From: Tamarix chinensis
Lineage: Eukaryota > Streptophyta > Magnoliopsida > Caryophyllales > Tamaricaceae
DNA: 64,000 nt
NCBI GenBank assembly: GCA_030549775.1
Contig: CM060175.1
Span: 39,049,915-39,113,914, forward strand
Direction: 5' to 3'
The position numbers were made by a program, and so were the translations under genes. Below, piece after piece: positions 34,327 to 47,400 of this stretch. Below the pieces are notes generated by a model. That model was not told where the DNA came from. It worked only from the letters and a program-made list of their open reading frames with translations, and did no database searches. Positions within the stretch are counted from its first letter, which is position 1; every line of letters begins with the position of its first letter.

Positions 34327-37300
34327 TGGAGTACCCCCAGATTTTTGTAAGATTTATAGAATAGAACTTGTTGGTGTTTAATAAAATTTGATAGTGTTTG
34401 ATCTTGATTTGAAACTATAATTAGGTTTGAGGTAAACATAGTTTTGAGTAAAGTTAGGAAAATTGAATAAAATAAGTTTCTAGGAGGACTGATAAACTAC
34501 TTCATCATTTTAGATAATAGGTTTTATTCGACCGAACCAATTAACTAGTTTAGAAAACCAATCAAATGGTCTATAGAGTAGTTAACTGCTTAGCCAAACT
34601 AATCAACTAGTTACTCAGGTAGAGTACTTTTTGAAGCTTGATATTTGTTGAAAGTTTTCTTGTATCAAATGAAACTTTGATAATCTAACTCTAAATTGTT
34701 CTTGAGTGATTCTTAACCCTTTTTTTATCATTTATTCAACTTTAGTTCCTAACTTAAACATATTCAAGTGCTTAATTTTGATAGTTAAGGAGTAGGTTAA
34801 CCTCACTCATGTGTTCTTCTTCCTCTCTTCTCTATAAACCTCTAGAAGAATGCTTTGATTCTATACTATCCTTACTCAGTTAATAGATTCCATCCCATGT
34901 TGATTTTCCATTACCTTTCTTGTGTTTGATAATTTTTAGACAAACTCGATGTACATTCTCTAGAAAATCACCATTTGAGTTCAGAGATAGAAGTCAACCA
35001 AGTCTTGATAAATCCATCCATTCGACTCAAATTTGAAAAATTAAGGTTTTTTGATCTATTGCATAACTTCACTTATTCCTTTACCGATTCATTGGCTATA
35101 AATAACCCTAATAAACCATTCTTCTCATTTTTCTCTTAGCCTCTTAAATATCTTAGTCCTCTGGCACTTGTGTTATTTCCTCTCCATAGCAAGCTTGCTT
35201 TTTAAATTCCTTTCACTCTTCTTATCCTTTCTCTACCTCCCTCATTTGTTATCATCAAACAAGAAAGAGTTAGATTTAGGAGGAAGTTGAGTGGCTTTTA
35301 GCTTAATCATTCTTTGTTTTTCTCTTGGGTGTAGAAATGTTTTTTCCTAACTCAAGTTTGTAAATATATGAAAGTTATTTAATGATTTTTTAGCTCAATT
35401 TTTTTTTAGTTTTTAAAGGTTTTGGAAGTTGAAATCTTTTATCTTAAGTCTTTCTCTTTAGTGGAAACTTTTGATAAGCATCAAGTTATTCTTACCTTTA
35501 AAATGTGGCCTAAATAAGCATGTAATGTGATGTACTCTACAAGATTTTGATTTTATATGCGTACATGAGAGTTTGGCTTTTAATTGATGTATGTTGAATT
35601 AATTGAGAATCCTGAGAAAAAAAGGCACAATTTTAGAGAAGATAGGGTTGATTTTCTTGAAAATGAAGCATTATTTAGTTTATGATCTAGTTAAATATTG
35701 GTATTTGCTATGACATGTTATGGTTTGGATGTGGTAAGATTTTAGAGCATAATTCGCATAGAAAAATGTTTGAAATGTGCGATGTAATTGGTTAGGCCAA
35801 ACTAGTTGACTAGTTCTTAAAATAGTCGACTAGTTAGCTCAAACCGATCGACCAGCAAGCCTATGTTGACCTTAGTTGCTCTCTACTTAAACCCATTAAC
35901 TAACTCATTAGATATGACTGAATGGTATTAGAACAGGTGTATAGTCTGAATAAACTTATTGACTAGTTACAAGTAACCCTAGGGAGTGGTTGATCTAAAC
36001 CAAAGGATTGGTTGGCCCAAATCAATCAACTAGTTAGCTAAGTTGATCAACTAGTTAACTAAAACTGATCAACTAGTTCATCTAAAGTGCATGATTTTGA
36101 TCTTTTGGATTTGATATATTTTGAGACTATGCCCAATGGATCTATATGATTCTTTGATGATGGAAATACACTTTTAACATAGATTGTCTAACCTAATGGA
36201 TGGATTAAATGGATCATAATTCATAGTATTATCAATAAATGCTTAGGAAGGATTTAGTGGAAAATCCTAAATAAGTATGTTATGACTTCAAAAGGGTAAT
36301 GTAATCTAGATTTTCAGCCTAAAATTGATTATCATGATGGATTGATTAATATTGGTTAAGAACTAATGGAAATCCCACCTTATGGTCGGAGCGTAAAAAT
36401 GTTTGAGATGAAATGAGCATGTAGATGTCTTACATGGATGTTGTATGGGCCTTATATGATCACATAACCTTAGAAAATAGCCTACTAATCACTTAAAGTG
36501 GAAGATAAACGAGTTGTGTATAGGTTTGGGTTACCCAATCCTCCATTAGCTATCAAGAGTTAGTCTGCCTTCAAGTATTTATTGGTACCTAAGGGCTAGA
36601 TTCTAGTAAATTTTGGTGCCTTACCTACTCTAAACACTAATGATTTATTAGGAGGTATCGATACTAAAGTGTTTGGTCACCTAGGTGGTTTTTTACTTTA
36701 GTCTGATTTTATGTCCATTGATGATTACTTAACTTTAGCTGGACTTTATGTCATATGGTTTGGATAGGCTTCCATGGTATGTGAGATGATGGAGTAGTAC
36801 ACAATCCATCTCTAAATAAGAATAATAGTAAGGGTAAAGATGTGGATAAAAAAAGGGGGAAAGAAAGGGAAAGAGAAATAATGACTTTTAAATAAAAGAC
36901 ATAATGGATTATTTAAGCTTGGAAAATATACCCAACAAAAAATTATTTGAATTGATGATAGAAGCCCTAATAGTGGTTTGAATATCCTACTTAGTAAATT
37001 GTATGTTGTTATCTATGATGTTTATATTATGTTGATAAGTATGATGATATCTGAATTGTATAAGCAGTATATGGTATGAAGTTCTAATGTAGTATATGAA
37101 CATGATAGAGTATATATATCTAATTATATGGCATAAGCATGATATATGTTAGTATGATCTCCACATTATGCTTGGAATTTGTATGCTTATGACTCCCATT
37201 GAGGTGGTGACTTAACTTACTCAATACAAAGCATAGCGATGTGTCCAATTTTTTGGTCACCTATTCATTCCCACGAGAAGAAGATAATGTGCAATTTTTT

Positions 37301-37728
37301 GGGGATAGCTAGTAGTGGGCCTAGCTCATTTTGGACTTGGGGCTAGAGAGAGTGGACATCTAGAGAATATTGTTTTGTCTCTAATGGAATAGGGTTGGGG
37401 TTGCACCCTACCATTGTTATCTAATATTATAGTTATATATTTTAGTTTAACCTATTTTCATGCATTTGAGTATTTCAGAGATCTTCGAGGTCCTATTATG
37501 TGATCATATTCTTTAAGTATCTATATATTGTGTTTCTCGTGCACTCTTATTTCATTTTGATTAGTTTGGTTTCTCAACCTTTTACCTAACATGGGATAGG
37601 AGGATATTGCCTATCCAATGTTAGGTGTGGCGGTATCAGCCCATTTTTCCTAAGTGTAGTTAGTATCTTTCCGTTTTTGCAATATTTTAACATAAAAAAT
37701 TTTTATTAGTAAAAATTAAGGTATTACA
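34327..37728 (+). mobile_element. 3' LTR of the nested Tekay/Del-like element
   Basis: Starts TGGAGTACCCCCAG directly after an AAAGGGGTAGTGC purine tract and ends ..AAGGTATTACA. It contains GTCGAC-like palindrome clusters (34480-34620 and 35790-36090), a pyrimidine-rich zone (34800-35350) with CTATAAATAA near 35095, a CATTCCCACGAG box near 37265, and GTGTGGCGGTATC near 37625 that matches the same position in both family-A LTRs. Confidence 0.8.
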
Positions 37729-37733
37729 ATTGA

Positions 37734-38113
37734 GACATAGGAAATTAATTTGGTAGCATTGAAACCAATGAGATCTTAATCCTTATATATTGTTCATTTT
37801 CTTTACTATTATGTGCATTCTCCTCTAATTTATGAAAGGAGTAGTTACATTATTTCTCTTCAAGGTTACATATGACTTATATATGCATTAATATGATTAA
37901 AGCACATGATTTTCTTTTAATATCTTTATTGTCCAAATTTCCTACCAAATGATATTTGTTTCATTTTTTCTTAACCTTGTTGAGCTTAAGAACGTTTTTC
38001 AACCTACATTTGTATCTCTTGTTCCTGATTTATTACACTACCCTTGTCTAAAACTAGAGAGAAATTACTCTTGAATATATTTGGTGAAGGTATACTAAAA
38101 ATAAGTATGGGGG
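37734..38113 (+). other. Athila 3' untranslated region after the nested insertion, with PPT
   Basis: Resumes directly after the ATTGA duplication and ends with the polypurine tract AAATAAGTATGGGGGTG (about 38097-38113), a common Athila form (AAGT.TGGGGG). No ORF. Confidence 0.6.
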
Positions 38114-38264
38114 TGTGATGAAAGTGTATTTATTAGATCTTGTGTTATTAAGAATGATCTAATTGTAGCTTTATCCTAAAAACAAAAGGAATAAAAGTGT
38201 TGTAATTGTGATATGGGTTATTGAGAATCTGACTTTTGATTGGTAAGGAGGGATTATCCTAAAC

Positions 38265-38322
<58 letters not shown>

Positions 38323-39440
38323 TATGAGATAAATGTTGGAGTGTGTTAGTGCATTATGAATCTCAAATTTTGAGATAAATTCTTGTAGTTGTCTCTCTAT
38401 TTTCTTTTAGGCCATTAGCTAAAATCCTAAACTTACTCTTGATTATTGACATTGCATATTGTCTTTTAAATAGTGGAAAATGAGAATGCATGCAAGCATA
38501 TAGTGAATTATTATTAGCATGGAGAGTTTTGAGCTAAATAATTACATCCTTAAAATAAATGAGCATAGAGTGCCTACATTTACCTACAGTGAGGAAGTCT
38601 AATCCTTTATTTAACCTTTGTCTCCTAAGGATGTGCATATATGTGATTTTAAACCATCTTAAAGTGTCATAATAATACTAATTTAGAAGTCAAAAATGAT
38701 GTTTATTCACAACTTTATGTTCATTTGCCTTTTGGTTAATGCGTATATCCTAAGGAGGTCATGTATATGTATGTCGCATCTGTGCAGTTTGTTCCTATTG
38801 CCAGTGCCTCATTCTTCATCCTTTTATTTTCCTTTTTTTCTTATTTTTTTATCATCCATTTCAGTTTTTATGATATGAGATACTTGGGGACAAGCATTAG
38901 TTTGAGCATGGTGGATATAATAAACTCCTTATTTTTCATTTTTTTCACTTTCGTTTGCCTCCATTATATGACCATGTTTCATATAATTTAGGAAATTTGT
39001 TGTTATCTTTACCTCTTTTTTTGGATATTTCTCTCTTGGTATTTATTATATGGGATATGCAAAAAAATTATATATAACTAAGGGAAAAAACACAAAACTG
39101 GAACAAGTATTGTTTATAGAAGGCTTTGAAGGAAGAAAATCCATGCTCACGTGCAAACAAGATGAGGAGAAAAAGATAAGGAGTTGAAAAGCAGGTGAAA
39201 ATAATCGTTTATTTAGCTAAAGGACACTTATGTATAGGTGCACACAACCATGCGTATATTTAGGATAGTTCACACTCTCAAATTTGAGTAATTGTTTGGC
39301 AAATGAATTGACTATTCATTACTTATTGACTTTAAGTCAACCATGCAATCCTAGGCTTTTAATTAGATTTTTCTTACTAACATTAACATTACAAGTTGAT
39401 TTTTTTTTATGTTGTTCATTGCTTACTTTCCAAATGATCG
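38114..39440 (+). mobile_element. Probable Athila 3' LTR (end not resolved)
   Basis: Begins TGTGATGAAAGTG just after the PPT. It contains an (AAT)n run (38265-38321) and AT-rich sequence. The 3' end cannot be fixed; sequence character changes around 39.4 kb. Short hydrophobic ORFs at 38696-38991 fall in T-rich sequence and are rejected as genes. Confidence 0.45.
38265..38321. repeat. (AAT)n microsatellite
   Basis: About 19 uninterrupted AAT units. Confidence 0.97.
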
Positions 39441-40129
39441 ATATAGATAGCTAAAATAGTAAAGATTCAATGCTCGACAACAAAGTCTAATTAAAATCAA
39501 TGAATCTATATGCTTGCATACTTAGGTAATCAACAAGTATCTATAATGTATAATGTTAGCAAATATTCTAGGTCGTATGTGCATTATCAATGTACAAGCA
39601 GATGCCAATATCTTATTGGAAACATCTTTTATACCAAGATAGTATATTACCATAATACAAACATTGTCAAGCTCTAGGAATTAGGAATAAAAAACAATGG
39701 GTAGTGTATTAGACAAGTAGAAGGAATAAATCCATCAAGCTCTTTATCCCTTTTCATTATTGTACTAAGGATATATAAATAACAAACACCTAACTTCTTT
39801 AGAGAATATCTAGAAAATACTCAATAATCAATTTAATACACATCAATGACTAGATAACCGTTAATTGAAAACTAGTGTATTATCCTTTCATAATATGACA
39901 CTTCACCAGACAAAATTATCAATAAATAAAAAAATGTCTTACTAGTTAGTATCCTCTATTATCACGCCCAACTCAAAATCCTATAGCCTAGATAGTGTGA
40001 TATGGCCTTATATGGTTTGGATGGTCATGTTTAGAACATTAACCCACTCTTCAAGATAACCTTCTCTCCAAGGTTAAGTACATTCAATCCAAACTATCAT
40101 CCAAAGATGAACATATGAGTTCTAGTGCT
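39441..40129. other. AT-rich sequence, nothing identified
   Basis: No ORF, repeat structure or transposon end recognised on either strand. Confidence 0.3.
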
Positions 40130-40946
40130 CGTATGTTATAATCTCTAGGTTCTTTGCAACTACCATAACATCTATTCTTGCCTATATCAAAAAGGGGTCA
40201 ACACTAGCATTCACAATATTAATCCCTTCAAATGTCAAAATTTTCATGACTCGCTCAATAATTAAAGGAAGTTCATAAAATCCTTCAATTTCAAGTGCCC
40301 TGTAGTTGATCATAAAAAAATATCATCTTCTCTAGTTATCTTTTTGACTTTTATATCCTAAGATAAACCATGAACAAGAAGTTGAAAATTTACCCCATGA
40401 ATGGAGCCCCACCATAACTAGCTTAAGGTTAGATTCTTTAAGCTTAAGACCCTAACTATTACCAACCACAATCATATATAAGTGTTGCATAACTTACAAC
40501 CTCTTTACAAATTCATGTGTGCTTTAATAATACACTAGCAGTTCCATTAGAATCCTTTAAAATTTTATCAATTATAAAATTTAAAAAAAATCACTTATCT
40601 TACATACATGTAAGACATATCTTAGTTCCCATACCCAATTGATATCATATAGCCATTCCTTTGACAAAAATCTTAATTAGATTCCATTACAAATATAGTA
40701 ACATTGTAAAGCATTTTGACTCATAATTCCATAATTTTCTATGCTAATATCATAGTTTGTAGAGCACACCATACATTTGGATTTCTTCATCTTCTTCTTT
40801 CTAGAGATCCATGTATCAATTATTGTTCTTTTTAATTCCTTAATCATGTTACTCCCTATGCATGTATCTCCTTTATGTACTTTATCTAATTTTACTATAC
40901 TATTCTCCAAGCTACCCAATTTCAAATACAATGACATCAAAGTAGT
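40130..40946 (-). pseudogene. Broken bHLH-type transcription factor gene fragment
   Basis: Minus-strand translation from 40946 gives LMSLYLKLGSL, then KLDKVHKGD, then MIKELKRTIID, followed by a basic KKKMKKSK run. This resembles a bHLH domain of the plant bHLH162-like group (MKSLYFKL..L, then the loop, then I..LK.RI). The N-terminal basic region is missing: an AT dinucleotide run lies directly upstream. About 450 bp further on, at 40310-40150, the same strand reads ALEIEGFYELPLIIERVMKI then EGINIVNAS, similar to the C-terminal ACT-like part of these proteins (EGAEVVNAS). Stops interrupt it. Most likely a pseudogene or captured gene fragment. Family assignment is by memory. Confidence 0.4.
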
Positions 40947-41357
40947 ATTTGCAAATATATATATATATATTCAAGTTGTAAAAATCTAAAACACAATTTA
41001 TATCACCTACCATCATGTGAAACCACCCAAACCACAATCATAGAGAATTACAATCAGTTGATTAATTAATGTGCATTGATTCTTCATTAAACTCTTCTTT
41101 TTTTCACTATTATAAAGGCAATAAAGCAAAATCCCTAATTTGAATAAGATCGATAGATTGAGTGTCCAAGGCAATAAGTATCTAGTGAAGGGAGAATTGA
41201 TCTAAATTAGATTTAAAGACTTGCCAGTATATGTAGTTTTCACGCGACTAGAATTATGCATTTACATAGAAGTACGTATTTTCAAGTATCATTGAAATAC
41301 GAAGTAAATCGTGGGTTAAAATAGTAACTATTCCCATCAAGTATTTGAATTTATTAA

Positions 41358-41874
41358 TAGGGATATTGACAGATTAAGCTGATTTGGCTCGGCTCGGCTC
41401 ATTTGTTAAGAAAAATGAATCGAATCTTAGCCTTATTTTTAAGCTCATTTATTAATTAGTTGAGCTTGATCCAAGGGAGTTTCAACTCATTGGTCTTGAG
41501 TTGGGTAAAATTTGGATCAAGCTTGGTTGGGCTCATTTATAAGCCCCTCTTGTTTATTTATAGGTTGGGTTTGTATAGAATTTACTTAATATATGAGTTG
41601 AATAGTTAAATAAGCCTTTAATCAAGCCGAATAATTAAATGAGTTGATTTAATTTGTTTAAGTTTCAAATGGGATGAATAGTTAAATGATTCAAGCCACA
41701 AATTAAATCATGATAAATGAGTCAGTTTGATTTGTTGAAAAAAATTTAAAAGTTTAACAAGCAAAGTCAGCTTATATGCCTATTTATTGAGCCGAGATAG
41801 AGCTTAAAAAAAAACTAAATGAGTTGCGCTTGAGGAGAGAATATGTAGCTTGATTTGGTTTGTCGGCATCCCTA
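41358..41874. mobile_element. MITE-like element with TAGGGAT terminal inverted repeats
   Basis: Left end TAGGGATATTGACAGATTAA, right end (reverse complement) TAGGGATGCCGACAAACCAA, about 517 bp. Inside are GGCTCGGCTCGGCTC and repeated GAGTTGATTT-type words. It has no coding capacity. The terminal sequence recalls common plant hAT/Mutator-type MITEs that begin TAGGG-TG-CAA. A clear target duplication was not found, so class assignment is tentative. Confidence 0.6.
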
Positions 41875-42600
41875 TTTGTCCATATTAAGCTCATATGCTT
41901 CCTCCATTCTTATAGGTAAAACAATCCATTGTGCATTGCTCCCTATAGCAATCAAAAATTGTGAGCTTCTCTCTAACATTCTTTTAGCTAAATGTCTAGA
42001 CTAGAAATTGAATAATAGTCCACTCATAAATACATTACCAAAATTTGGAAGTTCAATTAATAAAGGTTGAAGTAATTTGTATTTTGATACTTTGATGAAA
42101 TCGATGTTCATGTATGAAGGTTTGATGATTTCTTGACATCTTGAATTGACATTGCATATTAGTAATGGGTATAAAGGTTTTTCTTTATCATCTAGCTTTA
42201 CAATTTTTTCCACCATATTTACGACTAGATCTAACCCAATAGAAGAATAGTGGCCTGATTTGGGAACTTATTAGCTGTTAGGCTTGTTATCTTTCAACCA
42301 CCGATTGATTTTTTATTTTCTCTTAGCATTGTTAACCCTAAAATTTTCACACTTACCTAAACACCTAGTGTTTCCCAATTTTTGTCTTCCTCTATATTTT
42401 CATCCATTAGCTTTACTATTATTTATACTCACTAAAGATGAAGCCAACATGTTTTTTTGTAAAGATGGAAGTGATAGTTGATGATTTTTGTGGTGGGTAA
42501 GTAGTTTTTTGGTTTATTTTTTGGTGATTTATATGATGAAAGAAGTAAGAATTGTTATTTTCCATGGTTATGAAAAAAGTAGCTGGGGGCCTAGGTTGAT
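41875..42600 (-). pseudogene. Unidentified coding-like patch
   Basis: The minus strand carries an open stretch from 42216 to 42001 (for example NVNSRCQEIIKPSYMN and KYKLLQPLLIELPNFG). Similar-looking sequence follows after its stop (SRHLAKRMLERSSQF). Upstream, from an ATG near 42562, another frame reads MENNNSYFFHHINHQK. Codon-like structure is better than in the surrounding AT-rich DNA, but no family was recognised. It could be a degenerate host gene. Confidence 0.25.
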
Positions 42601-43080
42601 TTAGGGATCGATTAGAGTGGAATGAGTAATTGATCCTAGCAACAATGGAAGCAATTGAAATTTGGATTGAAGGTCAAGGCAAGTGGGTAAGAAGTTGGTA
42701 TTGGGATTTTCAACTGTATAGGGGACTAAAGGAAGCTTCGTGGTAAAGTCTTATTCTAGTTTGAGTAAGTAATCAATGTTCATCCATCCATCCGACACTA
42801 CAATCACCTTTCTTCTTCTTTTTGATTTAACCTTATGTCTAGGCTGGTATTGTTCATAACATTAGGCACAAATGTCTTTGATGTGGATGTTGATGAAGAA
42901 ATCAAACATACATAAGATATGATCTTGCTTCTTGCTCATCTATTATGTTTGAATGTATATCTTCATTTAAATGGTGGAGTTATTATTGGATTCAACCTTG
43001 GATTAACTTTTCAACAAGGTTACGCTAGTTCTAGGGAGAAGTTACATAGTTTTCTCTTTAGAACAACCTTAAATCTCAAG
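42601..43080. other. Intergenic sequence, nothing identified
   Basis: No convincing ORF or repeat. Confidence 0.3.
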
Positions 43081-43086
43081 ACTAAC

Positions 43087-43368
43087 ACACTTGGAGAAGA
43101 AGGAAGAATTTAGAAATTCTAGAATTAGATTAACCATCAACTTCATTACATAAGCATGTACAATGATGATTTGTGTATACATGTGCAAGGTGTTATATGC
43201 TCAACCTTTACTAACTATTTACTAAACACACTTGGAGAAGAAGGAAGAATTTCAAAATTCTTAAATTAGATTAACCATCAACTTCATTACATAAGTGTGT
43301 ACAAGGATGATGTGTGTATACATGTGCAAGGTGTTATATGTTCAACCTTTACTAACTATTTACTAATC
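43087..43368. repeat. 141-bp tandem duplication
   Basis: The segment beginning CACTTGGAGAAGAAGGAAG near 43088 recurs at 43229 and both copies run to TTTACTAACTATTTACTAA. The copies differ at about a dozen positions by eye, so the duplication is recent but not brand new. Confidence 0.93.
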
Positions 43369-44406
43369 TTCTTAATTAATATAGTTATGATCTAACTAAC
43401 CTAGTCATTGCTAGCTAGGTTTAGTCAACACTAACACCATATTAATGTATAAAGCTTATTAACATAACTTACTTATGTTAGCTAGGTAAAACGAGTTAGT
43501 AAAGGTGAAACTAATGCAAATAACCCCTATAACATACATACAAGACATCACCACTACTATCTATAGTTACAAGACATCAAATATTACAAAGCGAATATAA
43601 AATAACAAATCTAAACACAAATTCTAGCCATACAACGTATGAATCATAAAATCAAACTTTGTCTGGTAGCCTTGTCCTTATCATCTTGTTCTTGTCCTGT
43701 AAACTAAGTATTTTTTTTATGAATTATCCTTCTTACATATACATATAAAATACAAACAAAATTACTTAAAAAATCATTAGTAAAATTAGAGTTAGGACTT
43801 TCAAGAGTCATAAGTTCCATCTCCAAGTATTCTAACATTCATTAAAAAAAATTGATTTATGACTAAAGACACCAGTGCTCGCAAGCCATCATATCAGTCG
43901 TCATCAGCATAATTAAACTTCAAATGATTCAAATTCGTCTGGGAAAGGATGTAACAGTGACAACGGCACTCAAGCAAAAAACTAGATGCAATTTCCGTTA
44001 AATACTTTTTCATGCTAAATTGAGGAAGATCGATAGAACAGCAGCTGCCTCTCATATGGGTGTGGGACAGTAGGGTCGTTAATAGAAAGTCTGCAAATGA
44101 GGGATCTGATCATGATAGTACTGCAGAGTTCATAAATACTATTCAAACCCCAGATCAACTACCCTGCTCGGATTAGCTTAATCATTACTAGTATACACAT
44201 TCGTACAGGATTTCCAATATTCATCCGTGCATGAACTCGAATTCAGTTGACTCCAACGACATCGGCCAGAGGTATTGCTCATAATCATACGCTGCAAACA
44301 AGTAGTGATTCCTTCCATAACTACCAAGGAAAGCTTGTTTCTTATATCAAATTAAAACTCGACACTTTTCTCTAGCCCGCATGCTTCATTGAGCAAACAG
44401 CTGGAT
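43369..44406 (-). other. Region downstream of ARP4, probably including its 3' UTR
   Basis: The few hundred bases below the stop codon at 44407 are less AT-rich than the neighbouring DNA and should hold the 3' UTR. A polyadenylation site cannot be fixed. The rest is AT-rich intergenic sequence. Confidence 0.4.
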
Positions 44407-47400
44407 TCAAGGACATTTTCTCTGGATATAAGAAGTTCCATGTTCTTCGTACCTGTATATAAAAACATGCAATACATAAAACCATCTTAATGCTGAATTC
44501 TTGACGTATGAGAAATAACGTATAAATAACTCACTCAGATTTGGAGAACCACATCTGCTGAAATGAACCTAGAGACGCCAATATACTCCCCCCGATCCAA
44601 ACACTGCAAATTAATTATACTACCAGCATTGAGTAATGGTTCGGAGAAAATAGTTTTCCAAGAAAACTTCACCTGTGTAAGATTTCTAAGATGACAGATG
44701 AGGAAGGAGATAGTTAAGGGATAACGATATGCCTCACCTGAATCTTCTTTCTGTAGCATTTCCACTGGCCAATACTTTAACTCGGGCAGCCTGAGGAGAC
44801 TCCTGCACAACGCAGACCCATATAATTTACACAAACTAATTCAAAAGTCGAAGACAAAGGACCCAAGAAGCTAGAGCCTAATATCTTCTCGATGGAAAAG
44901 CGTGTACCTCAAGCAGGTCTTTCTCGAGGCGTTCTTTCAATTGTTGCATTGATGCCGTTCCACCGGCAAGCTGTTGATATAAATAACAAATTAAAAAATG
45001 GTCAAGTGGATCTGGATGCAGAGGGGGGCGGGGGATTCAAATCAGCCTCTTAGAAAGTCCACAGAAATGTATCATGACTTCGCAGCTCATGGTGGGTACA
45101 AAATTGGCAACATAACAAGAGATCGAGCCAACACATTTTCACTAAAGCATATAGCTGAATCAAGTTCAAAAAATTCAACAAAAACAGCAGAAAGAAAACT
45201 ATGATGAAGTTTAAGCACCTACTAGATGCTCCATTCCATGACATAATAGACCTCAAACTATTTTCCATGGCATAATAATAGATGTCCAATGCACAAGATT
45301 TGGCATCAATGTCAAGAACCAAGATTAAACCATAATCTGCACAAGACTGGACCTTAGGATTCCAACTGGATTGAAGTCGATTATATTTTTATTGGAACAA
45401 TGGACAAAGGAAATCTACCAACCAGCAAAGATGACCAGTACAACATTAAACGCTGGGCTGATTCTTGTATACATAAATACATACATTTGTACAACCCAAT
45501 TACTCTTTCACAGCCATGCTTGAGTGAAATAGTAGAGTGTACATGTGGAGCTTTTTAGGCCAATGGCTATGGAAAGTTATCAAGTCAGTGAGCCATGAGG
45601 CATGAGGGTGCTAATTATAAGAATATTAATCCCAGAATAATGGTTCCTACTAAGAAATGCACAACACATACATATAATATATGAAAAAATAAAGATATTC
45701 GTGGACAAATACTAACCAAAATGCTGCTGAAAAGTTCTCTTCGGATGTCCACATCACACTTATTTATGCTCTCAATAACCTGTAACATTTTTAACTATTA
45801 GTAACAAGTAGCAGCCATGGTGAACAGCCTTCTGCTAAATTATATCTAATAAGCTCCATAATGAAAGGGTTGTTAAAAGTCACCATCTGAGGCAGCCCAC
45901 GAGCTGAAGCAGCAGTGTCAACAAAACTTTCCATGCCTGGTATTGTCTGAGAATTGAGAAGAAAAGAGAAATGAATGAAAAAAAAATCAGCATCTCATGC
46001 AATGCAAACAGTGGTGAGCTACAATATTATAAATCATCTGAAATCAGAACTAACTATTTGTGTGTTTTAACTGGGTATTTGACCACAGCGCAACATTGTG
46101 TTGGTTCGTGCAGGTGTTTAGTATAGCATACAGGTTTGTGAGAGAAACACGGGGGTTCCGTATTAATAAACATGGACTGTGTTTCTATATGGAATCCTTG
46201 ATGTGTTTTGGACAAAAGTCAAGAGTAAGGAAATAAACACAATGATCCCGTGTTTCCTAAACCCAAACTGTGTTTTTGCTTTATTTTTGAAATACATCGT
46301 TTTGCCCCATAGGATTTTTTATTCTATAAAAGGAAATATGTTGAAACTCTAGTTGTCGAGAGTAGTAAATCCCAACTTCTTCTTCTCCATTCAAAGAAAA
46401 TTGTAGATTTGTGTAATTGATCGATTGAGTAGTTTAATCATCTTGTAATTACACAAGAGTACAAATAAACATCTCTACTTTTTCCTGAATTGTTCTATTT
46501 TGTGATTGAATCCCTAATTATTCATATTCTTGTTAATTTTGATTTGGTTTGGATTCTTCTAAATCCACACTAATTCCACAACAAATTGGTATCAAAGCTG
46601 TGTTGTTAAAGAGATTCGGTTTTCGGAATGGATACATGATTTGATATTGAGAAGTCTAATCGATCTGTCAATTTCGAATTATGAAAATTGAAGATGAGGA
46701 CAATTCTAATTCAAAACAAATTGGAAAAAATATTATCCGGTCATTCGAACAAGCCAGAATCGATGACGGATGAAAGATTTGAAGAAGTAGATCTGAAGGC
46801 CCTTTCTACCATACAAATGTACTTGTATAACAAGATATTGCGGGAAGTGGAAAAAGAACTAACAACGGCTTCTTTGTGGTTGAAGCTTGAGTTATTATAT
46901 ATGACAAAGTCAGTAACAAATCGGCCACTGTTGAAAAGTCGGCTTCATGATCTGAAACTAGGTGAGGGTCAATCTCTGAAAATTCATGGATGAATTTGAC
47001 TTTATCATTATGGATTCGCATAATATAGAAGTTAAATTAGATGATGAAAAATTAGCTATTATATTATTATGTTCTTTTCCTGCTAGCCTTAAACATTTTC
47101 GTGAGACTATTTTTATGGAAAGGACGAGTTAGTCCTTGAGGATGTGAAATCCGTCCTGCTACAACGGGAGTTAATTGATAGTCAGTAGATTGGCAGCAGT
47201 AATTCCAAGGACTCACATAATGAGGGATTGGTAGCCAGGTAGAGGACACGTGAGTGGAGGTTTGGTGACAAGAAAATGGTCAGATCTAAGTCGAAGAATT
47301 GGCAAAGGAACATGATATGCCGTAGTTGTCGCATGAAAGGCCATATCAAGAGATATTATTCTAATAGGAAATCAATAGAAACTGCTAATGGTGTATCAGA

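Larger units (their letters stand above)
33014..37733 (+). mobile_element. Internally deleted Tekay/Del-like Ty3 element nested in Athila
   Basis: The element spans 33019 (TGAAATACCTC) to 37728 (AGGTATTACA) and is flanked by a perfect 5-bp duplication ATTGA (33014-33018 and 37729-37733). The 5' LTR is represented only by its first about 600 bp (33019-33620). It is joined directly to two copies of the pol C-terminus (33640-33900 and 33905-34180), then PPT-like tracts (34216-34228 and 34314-34326) and a 3' LTR of 3.4 kb (34327-37728). gag, protease, RT, integrase and the PBS are gone. The chromodomain-type tail places it near Tekay/Del. The two LTR starts align by eye. Confidence 0.88.
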
